Translations under genes and position numbers: made by a program | The notes under the pieces: model-generated | Databases searched by the model: none | Seen by the model: only the letters and a program-made list of their open reading frames with translations | What the model was told of the DNA's origin: nothing | Source: Mytilinidion resinicola | Lineage: Eukaryota > Ascomycota > Dothideomycetes > Mytilinidiales > Mytilinidiaceae | DNA: 64,000 nt | Direction of reading: 5' to 3' | Assembly (NCBI RefSeq): GCF_010093595.1 | Contig: NW_022985453.1 | Coordinates: forward strand, 1,157,753-1,221,752 | Shown here: positions 56,217 through 64,000 of the stretch, piece by piece | Position numbering within the stretch: the stretch's first letter is position 1 | Layout of the letters: each line of letters begins with the position of its first letter

Positions 56217-58056
56217 ACGTATTCTATAAGTAAGCTATCTACCTAAGTAAGCCGTCTACTTTATTATAAAAACGCGATGCGTTAACTTCTAACTACTATA
56301 CGTCGACAATATAATATGCAATTAATATAAAATAAAGGTCGAATATATATAGCTATTGCAGTAATTAATTAGCAGCAATTTAAAAGCAAACGGCGCGCTA
56401 TTACGATATATAACGTACCTAAAAGCATACTTTAAAATCGACGCGCTAGAATAACCCCACGACGCGATTCTAAGCCTAATTTGAAGAAGCTTTCTAAGCT
56501 AGAGGAATTAGTTGTTATTTAATATATACTTAACCTAGATTTATAAGGATTTCCGCCTAACCTATATACTGTATAAGAAATGGCCAATAAATTACTTACT
56601 AAGCGCGCCGCCGGCCACGTTAGTAAGAACTGGCTAAAAAACTTTATTAAGTAAACACCTAAGCTTAAAATATAATTTAATTGAAAGTATAATTATTAGA
56701 AAGCTTTATACGAGGATTTAAAGGTAATTAGCGATTAGTTTAAGCTTATACGCAATATAAAAGCAAAGTATAGCATCCTAAATAAAAATATACACAATTT
56801 TAATAAAGCTAGCTTCTAAATAAGCGTTATCTTAACTAGCGTGGTTATAATAGGCTCTAAGCGGTGCAATTATCCAAAATTAATACAGCCAGGCGATCGC
56901 GAATAGACGACGATAATCTAAGAAGTTAATACCTATAGATAGGCTATCCCGCTATTTATTATCTTTTCGGGTAAGTACTACTTTTCTATATAGTATAAGG
57001 GTAATAATATACTACTAGACTAGGTTATAGTAGTAAGTAATAATAGTTGGACGACGAATAAGCTTAGTATTGCCTAGCTATAGTATTTTAATAAGTATAT
57101 AAAGGATCGCACTATAGGCACGTATTAGCTGCTAATTATTAATAGCTATAAGAGCTACCGCTCGCTTAAATTTAAAAAGATTTGCAAGGAGAATAATATT
57201 ATTACTCTCTGCATGCCAGCGTATTTATCGCACCTGCTGCAGCCGCTTAATATTAGCTGCTTTGCGCCGTTAAAAAAGGTATACAGGCGCTAAATTAAGG
57301 ACTTAATACGCCACTATATTAACCACGATATAAAGCTAGAGTTTTTACTAGTATTTAAAGCAGCCTTCTATAACTTAATTATAAAAAGTAATATTTGCGC
57401 AGGCTTTTAAGGCGCAGGCCTTATACTGCTTAATCCAAAGGCAGTGCTTTTAAAGCTTAATATTCGGCTTCGTACGCTGTTGCCTCTTGCTATAGTAGAG
57501 GCTTAATAGGAATTAAAAATACTAAGCAACGCTTATAAGCTAGGCTCTTAATTAGCTTTAATTTATAATCGTATTTAAAGGTATTAAAATAGCTCGCCTA
57601 TAGCAATTCTTAATGCGCTTAGCAGCCTTTCTAAAGGTGCTGCAACGATAATATATTAAGCTATACTACTATATAATATAGTTACTAGCCTTTAAAAGGT
57701 AAATAAAGCCGCTATAAAGCGCAAGGCGCGTAAAAAAAAGCGGATCTAGAGAAAAGGAACTCTAATAATAGAAGCAGGCTCTTAAATAGCTGCTTAAAGG
57801 CTTAATAAGAACGCCTAAAGTAAAAGGCAGCAAAGCAGGGCAGATTCTAGCGGGAGCGCGCAGTACTATAGACGCTGCGGCGAGCTAGGGTATAATATTT
57901 ATACGTGCAAAAATAATGCAAAGGTTGCTGCAGATTAGGCTATAAGTTATATATAGTTAATATCTATTAGCGTTGTAGAGCAATTAACGTTTAAAGCCGG
58001 TTTTTATAATAAAGTAGACGGCTTACTTAGGTAGACGGCTCGCTTATAGAATACGT
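56217..58056 (+). mobile_element. Pogo/Fot1-like DNA transposon C, RIP-degraded
   Basis: 1840 bp with TA on both sides (56215-56216 and 58057-58058). Terminal inverted repeats of about 55 bp (ACGTATTCTATAAGTAAGCT at the left; complement of the right end ACGTATTCTATAAGCGAGCC) contain an internal repeat GTAAGCCGTCTAC. The plus-strand transposase is readable as a pseudogene: HTH part near 56,590-56,640 (VSKNWLKNF), DDE part near 57,100-57,260 (TLCMPAYLSHLLQPLNISCF), KSNICAGF near 57,390 and a C-terminal zinc knuckle (CGELGYNIYTC) near 57,880-57,915. Stops replace W and Q. Confidence 0.85.
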
Positions 58057-58058
58057 TA

Positions 58059-58949
58059 GTATAGTTTAATTTTCGTTTCTAAATTATATTATTAAACCGC
58101 ACAGTTTACTTTTAAATTATAATATAAGATATCTTATAATATATTTTACCTATAGGTTAATAAACGTTACTTTTAGTTCCTTTATTTTTTCCCTATAAAG
58201 TTATAGAGTTTATTTAATAAGGCTGTATAGGTTTAGGGTCTATTATAGTAACTACCTATAATACCTTACCTACTATAATTCGCTAATTATATATCTAGTC
58301 TAGCTCCTAATCTAGATTATATAACCTAGTCTAGGTTATAGTTTAGGTTATAGACTAAATTATATAGTATTATTACCTAATCTTATATAGAGCTCGCGAG
58401 CTTATACTATATATATATTCCGCCAGCATATTTTCTTCGCCGGCGCTCTCGATTTCCTATTTCTTATATAATATCTTAATTCCCTATATAGTAACGTATT
58501 TAGTATCTAATTAAAGCTTTCTTCTAAGCTTTTAAACTTCTGCTTATAGCACTATTATAATAGGGTTAAACCCTTTTTAAAAAGGGGGTAGGTAGTATAA
58601 GATAACTAGAGCACCTATAGTATATAGCTATCGGATAGGATATAAATATATTTTTTCTAAATTATATAGCCGCCTGCGCAGGCGTATAGCCTATAAGGCC
58701 TCTATAAGTTATATACTCGCTTAGGCCGGGGTATATATAGCCCTAGGCTATATATTATAATTTCTTAAGAATTCGTCTTTTAATATATAAATATAGTTAA
58801 TTTTATTTATAAGCTCCCTGCTATACACTTTCCTTTTATAGAAACCTTACTTTATAATCCTTCCGCCCCTTATATATAATATTCTTTTTATATAGCCTTA
58901 ATACTATTATTAAAATAGCGTATTAAAGATTTTCCAGTTTAGCCTTATA
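58059..58949. other. AT-rich degraded stretch
   Basis: RIP-like sequence between pogo element C and the kinase remnant. Pieces of open frame exist on the plus strand just after element C, perhaps the continuation of the frame at 54456-56216, but nothing can be identified. Confidence 0.3.
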
Positions 58950-61900
58950 GCTTATTCTGCTACTAAAACGTAAGGTTTTAAGCATACTGGACCCGGTAAT
59001 ATTTATAGAAAATTATACTTATCTCCTTAGTCTAACCTAAATAATAAAAAGGGGAAAAATACGCATATTTTTTAAACTAATTAATACTTTAGATTTTACT
59101 TATAATAGAAACTTTTTTAAAGTAATAAACTAATATTTAGGGTATTTAAGGCTAAAAGTTAACGTTTACTAGAGAATAGAGCTTAGCTCTATTAATTGCA
59201 GGATAAAGTGACCTAATACTTAAATATCTATACCTTTGCTAATTAGGCTCGATATTAGGATACTTTCTCTAATATTAGCTATAGTTCTGTTTAGTATTTT
59301 ATATATTATAGAATATAAGAGCTTACTAATCTTTATATTTCCTTTTCTATTTAAAAGTACTATACTACTAGTAAAGAACCTATAAATAATATCTAGATCG
59401 TGTAGAAATAAAAGTCCCTTAATAACCTGCAATATATAAGTATATAATAATAATTATACTTAATACTTATACCTTTTTATATATTACAGCAATTTTAAAC
59501 TTCTTAAATTTTCCTAATAGGGTAGCCTAGACCTTAGCAATTAATCTAGTTATATATTTATAGATAATATATATAGTATTATCTTTATAGAAAGCATCTA
59601 ATATATTAATAATATTTAGATATTAAGTTCTAAAAATGTCTTAGACTTTAGAAGAATTAGTTGCGAGATAACTCTTTATAACTATAATTAGAAATATTAA
59701 GTTCTTTTTAAAGGCAACAGTAGACGGGCCTTTTTAATCCTTTTTAAGCACTCTTTAATACTTTACTTATAGTAAGCCTTTTAATAAAGTAAAAGAAGTA
59801 AATTGCGGAAATAGTCCCGGATTTATAGAAGCTCTTACTAGAAATTTCTAGGTAGAGTTGCCATGCTTATAAATAAATTTCCGTTTTTATAGTATATTAG
59901 AACCCTAGGATAATTCGGGCTTAGGACTTAGCATACTAATTTCCGACTAAGGGAAAAGCGTATTACGTTTATTACTCGCTGCTATAATAAATTGTAATAG
60001 ATAATATTAAAAGAAAGAATAAGCTTTATATATATATATAGATCTATAAATAGATTATAGATAGGACTATTAAAAGTATTTTTAGCTTTAAGCTCGTTAA
60101 CTATACTACCTAATAGAACTGCCTTTATTTATATTCTCGGTTCTTAGCTTTTAGTATTAGCTTAGCCGATATTAAAAGTATAGAATAGTAGCTATAAATA
60201 AGATAATAATAACTACTATAATAGTAGCGATTATAGTACTACTATAACTACTAAAGCTAGTAGGCTTAGTATAATTTTTCCGGGCTAAATCCCTATTTAC
60301 TAGTTAGTATATATAAGCTTTTAGTAACCTATTAGCTTATATAGAAGTTATTTTAAATTTATACCCTTTTACTAGCCTTTATATTTATATATATAGTTCG
60401 GAGAAATAGCTATATTTTAAAATAGGATTTCTATTTATCCGTTAAATAGAAATATTGCTAAAAATATTTCTATATCTATTTTTAGAATTAATCTATATAG
60501 TCGTCGTATATTAGCTAGTACTTCTACGCCGACCTTAGCACGCGCAGAGAGTAAAGATACTAATCTAAGATTTGCTATAGCAAAAATAATACCGTTTTCT
60601 ACGGTTAATACGTTCTAAATCCCTTTTTAATTAATACTTTTTTCCTCTATATTTAGGATACTAAAGGTATACTTTCTATAATTAAAAAGGTATTAAAGAG
60701 TAAGCCGTTATAAATTAGGATTAGCGGACAGAAATATATATATATTACGACTTTTAATAATATAAAGTATAATAAGTTTATAAATAATCCTCTATATAAA
60801 TACTTTATAGTCTTCCTCTATTTTTACTATTAATAGACCGTATATTAGTGGTCCGATAGATGCTATACTATACCGCTCCTTTAATATACTACCTATATTA
60901 CTATCTCTTTACTAAAAACCTTTTCTAGAACTTTTGCCTTACTATTTTATTCTACTTTACTTTCTTAGGTTAGGATCTTCGCCTTAATTTTGCGTAGCCT
61001 TACTATAGCTTACTTAAAAAAGTATTAGGTATACTATAAATAGGCCTAAGTCCGGTAACTCTAGGAAATATTATAAATTATTATCTATAATTTCGAATAA
61101 GGGAATATTAAAGAACGCTTGAAATATCTCTTTTTTAATACTAAATAAAGTAATATACTCTCTAACTTTTTCCGGCCTAAGGTTGCCTATATTTATAATA
61201 AATAGGAACTTTTAATTTAATAGATAGGATTTCTTATATAGATAACTATATTACTGTAACTTTAATTATTAAATATTATTAATAGTAAGCAGGGGGCTTA
61301 TTATAATCCGCAAAGTTAAGCCGATACTAATAATACTATTATAGATACTCCTAACTACAGCCCTTATATCCGCCTTTTAAATATTATAGATATTACCTAA
61401 ATAGACTCTAACTATAAAATCTTTAACTATATTTTCTAGATAGTTTATATTTGCTAGTTATAAAGCCTCTAGTAAGTTAAAGCCCTTAGTCTCTACTAAG
61501 AGACTAAAATTACTCTATAGTATATTATAAAGTTTCGTTTTAGGCTTTATTTTACTATAGTCTTTACGCGGATTATACTTTATTAGTTTTGGGAAATAGC
61601 GTATAGAAAAAAGCTAAACCTTAAAATATTTAAGTTAAAATTAAACCCTAGGTTATAAGTTAGTTAAGGTGTTTTTAAATACTTTTTCGGCGCACTACAC
61701 GGATAATTAGGGAGAGGGATTAAAACCTTTTCTAAAGGCGTGAAAAATACTTTCTTTAAACTTTAGTTATAATAGCCCTTTTATAACCTTTATACAAGGC
61801 TCTAAGTATTTAGTATTCTTAGAAAAGGTATATAATAACAGAATTCGGCTTTAAAACTTTAATTTAGGAAGAATATTATTTCTAACTTCCTAGTCTATAA

Positions 61901-62380
61901 TTGCTAGAAAGAGGTACTAGCTACCTATTAACTTTTTAATTTCTACCTAATCTGCGGATAAATAAAAAGGTAAAAAAAGCTTTAAAAAGAAAACAGTTTA
62001 AAGGTCTAGTAGTGCAAATAGCCTTATATTATCTAAAAAAATAAATAACTATATAGTACGGATATATAATAGGTAGTAAATAAGTTCCTAAAAATAATAT
62101 AAGCAGCTTATTTTAAAATCTAGGTAAGCCTACCTATTTGTATTTTAATATTAAATAGCAGTAAAAAGTGCTAAGTTAAAGTATTGCCTATAAGCTAATA
62201 AATAGGAAAAAGTTGTTAAATATATTATATAAGGAATATATTTTTAATACTAACTTTTTAATATCCTTCTCTTTACTTTCGGAATCTTTTAGTTTTACTT
62301 ACTACTTGCTCTCCTGCGCTCTATTTCCGTTTTTTAAGTACTTCTGGAAATATTAAAATATATTCTTATTATAAAACGTA
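58950..62380 (-). pseudogene. RIP-degraded gene with a protein-kinase domain
   Basis: On the minus strand a eukaryotic-type kinase domain is readable from about 59,640 to 59,000. NIINILDAFYKDNTIYIIYK corresponds to the strand-4/strand-5/hinge region. A likely intron follows (about 59,434-59,490, ending TTGCAG), then QVIKGLLFLHDLDIIYR (the helix before the catalytic loop), SSIVLLNRKGNIKIS (catalytic and DFG-side strands) and GIDI(W)VLGHFILQLIEL (helix F). The HRD and DFG motifs are destroyed by mutation. Farther upstream, around 61,950-62,300, another long frame (KDIKKLVLKIYSLYNIFNNF, LLILFLGTYLLP) has only TAG/TAA stops and may be the N-terminal part of the same gene. No transposon motif is present. 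The extent to 62,380 and the continuity are uncertain. Confidence 0.5.
59220..59432 (-). pseudogene. Surviving open fragment of the kinase domain
   Basis: A 70-codon open piece of the degraded kinase gene. LNRKGNIKI matches the strand after the catalytic loop; the expected HRD and DFG triplets are absent (II-Y-R and KIS-K), consistent with C-to-T and G-to-A decay. Confidence 0.5.
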
Positions 62381-62423
62381 TAAGTATTAGAGTATTCTAT
62401 CCGCAGATATAGAGTAATAGTAT

Positions 62424-62963
62424 TATAACAGGTCGTCTCTTTTATACCTTCTAAGTGTCTTACACTACAGCAGGGTATAGGCAAGTTGTTATCGGGGTGT
62501 AATAGTTTTTAAAAGGTAAGGTAAAATTAATCTTAGGTATAAGACGGGGTTATTACTTCTAATAGGTAGTATTAAAGTCTTAAGTTAAATATAAGGTTCT
62601 TATCTATATAAAGAAGCGTCCCTTTATATAAAAGCTCTGTTCTAAGAAACCTCTATACTTAATATACTTATTTTTAAGCCGGGCGAGCTTATCCTCTTTA
62701 CCTGCTTTTCTATAAGTTCCTTAAGCCAGCTTATCCCTGCTTACTAGGAGCCTAATAAGCTATTATATAACCCTATTTTTATAATATCCTGCTCTTAGAT
62801 TATTCCTATCTACTAGCAGTCTATAGGGGAATCTAGGATCCCTATATATCCTATATATAACCCTTTTAGTCCTATAACCTGGTCCTATATAATTAGTTTT
62901 ATTTACTTACTTATCTCTGTAAGTACCTCTACGCTTAGGTTGTTTATATTACAGGTTATAATA
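62424..62963 (-). repeat. 3' LTR of Gypsy element F
   Basis: 540 bp, begins TATAACAGG and ends GGTTATAATA. Collinear with 40637-41175 except for a divergent central part (about 62,640-62,760) where the GCCTTAAGCT repeats of the D copy are replaced by other sequence. Confidence 0.85.
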
Positions 62964-64000
62964 CTCGCTTCCCCTTTTAAAGCTTTCGGCCCGAAAATAC
63001 TTCTGTAGTAGAGTTTTAGATAAGTAGCTAGCAATACCTTATCTATTAGGCCGTTATTATACTACTCTGTTTTTTTCTTTACTATATCTAATATATTAAA
63101 GGCTAAAAAACGCGAAAACTGTTTTATCCTTGCCTTTTATATTAACAACGTTAGTATAAAAATAGTTTCTTATTCTTATTACCTGTTTTACAACCTTTTT
63201 TATATTATTTTGCAAGCTAACTCGAACCGTTATTTAGAGTGCGTGCGCGTATAGTAAGCGCGTTGCAATGTATATAGTACCTCGGCCGCGGATTATAAGT
63301 TAGTGTAGTTCCTTACTATTTTTATTATTACTAAGTTTTCTAGGGCGGAAACTATCTTATAAGGAAGAGCGGTTGCGCGCGGAGAAATCCGCCGCTTATA
63401 CTGCTTTTCGGGCTGCTATAGCAAAGATTAAACGTTTAGAGTTTTAGGAGGAGCTACTCTATTATTATAGTAATAAAATGCTTTAGCGTAGTCTAAAGTT
63501 TTTTAAAGAACTTAAGGAAGTAGATTAAAAGAAGGCTAAGTAGAAAAAATAAAAGCATACTAAGTAGAAAGGCTTACCTTCTGCCTTAAAGGTTATTAGG
63601 TACTCTTTTTTCTTTTTAGGTGTACTAGGTATTCCTAGTTATCTCTTTTAAAGCCGTGTATTCTAATTATATAATAGTTATAATCTATTTTTAGATCCCT
63701 TTAATCCTTTCTAGTTAAATAGTGCACTATTACTATTTTTCTAGACTATTCCGGATTCTGGCGGTAAAACTGCTACAGGAGTTCCTAATAGTTTACTAAA
63801 CTTTTAACCAGTTCCTATATATTTTTAGAAGTGCTGTATCCTTTCTACTTAATTAGGTACTTCTTTTACTAACCGTGCTATTAGAAATCTAGGATTTACT
63901 TAACTTTATATTTATTATTATCGTCGACCTCTATATTATTTTCTAGCTTAGCGTTAGGTAGTGCGGGTTCTAGTAGTAATATATAGAAGACCGGGTGTAT
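62424..64000 (-). mobile_element. Gypsy retrotransposon F (D family), 3' part, running off the window
   Basis: The LTR at 62424-62963 (540 bp) is followed by a polypurine tract on the minus strand (AAAAGGGGAAGCGAG, within 62964-62985) and then by integrase-side sequence collinear with 41.2-42.2 kb of element D, to the window end. The orientation is therefore minus, and the remaining integrase, reverse transcriptase, gag and 5' LTR should lie beyond 64000. Confidence 0.8.

Noticed and set aside
36336..64000. A giant cargo-carrying transposon (Starship type) spanning the AT-rich block.
   Set aside because: No tyrosine-recombinase captain gene or long terminal repeat pair was found; the block is explained by nested smaller elements, although its right end lies outside the window.

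Overview
The window looks like DNA from a filamentous ascomycete (Pezizomycotina). The intact genes carry short spliceosomal introns (mostly 46-83 bp) and belong to typical fungal families. The right-hand 28 kb is a transposon graveyard that appears to have passed through repeat-induced point mutation (RIP): CpA and TpG are scarce, TpA is very common, CpG is retained, and tryptophan and glutamine codons have become TAG or TAA. The species cannot be named from this sequence.

Layout. 1-1369: the start of a GH38 alpha-mannosidase-like gene leaving the left edge, then a small secreted BYS1/thaumatin-like protein. 1370-8352: gene-poor, with a decayed NLR-type (STAND) pseudogene and a possible solo LTR. 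8353-13085: a divergent pair, a DUR3-like solute:sodium symporter and an NtaA/SnaA-type flavin monooxygenase. Both are complete apart from in-frame TAG codons (one and two) at positions where tryptophan is expected. 13838-15732: a POT/PTR2 peptide transporter. 16253-17231: a 979-bp terminal-inverted-repeat element inserted at the stop codon of the next gene.

17237-35014 holds eight intact genes in a compact run: a 4CL-like acyl-CoA ligase/adenylating enzyme, a class II DAHP synthase, a PDR-type ABC exporter, an unrecognised 449-aa protein, a LaeA-like methyltransferase, an SMP-30/lactonase-like protein, a Gal80-like Gfo/Idh/MocA protein and a C2H2 plus Zn2Cys6 transcription factor. The content (shikimate precursor supply, carboxylate activation, methylation, ring opening or closing, export, own regulator) fits a small specialised-metabolism cluster without a PKS or NRPS backbone. 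That is an inference from neighbourhood only.

36336-64000 is nested, RIP-degraded mobile DNA. There are three pogo/Fot1-like elements (one inserted in another), a Gypsy LTR element with 268-bp LTRs inserted in a second Gypsy family with about 540-bp LTRs, fragments and a further copy of that second family, and two blocks of degraded coding sequence that do not look like transposon genes. One of these carries a protein-kinase domain. The boundary with the GC-normal chromosome is steep and lies inside the leftmost pogo element, whose outer inverted repeat is almost unmutated.
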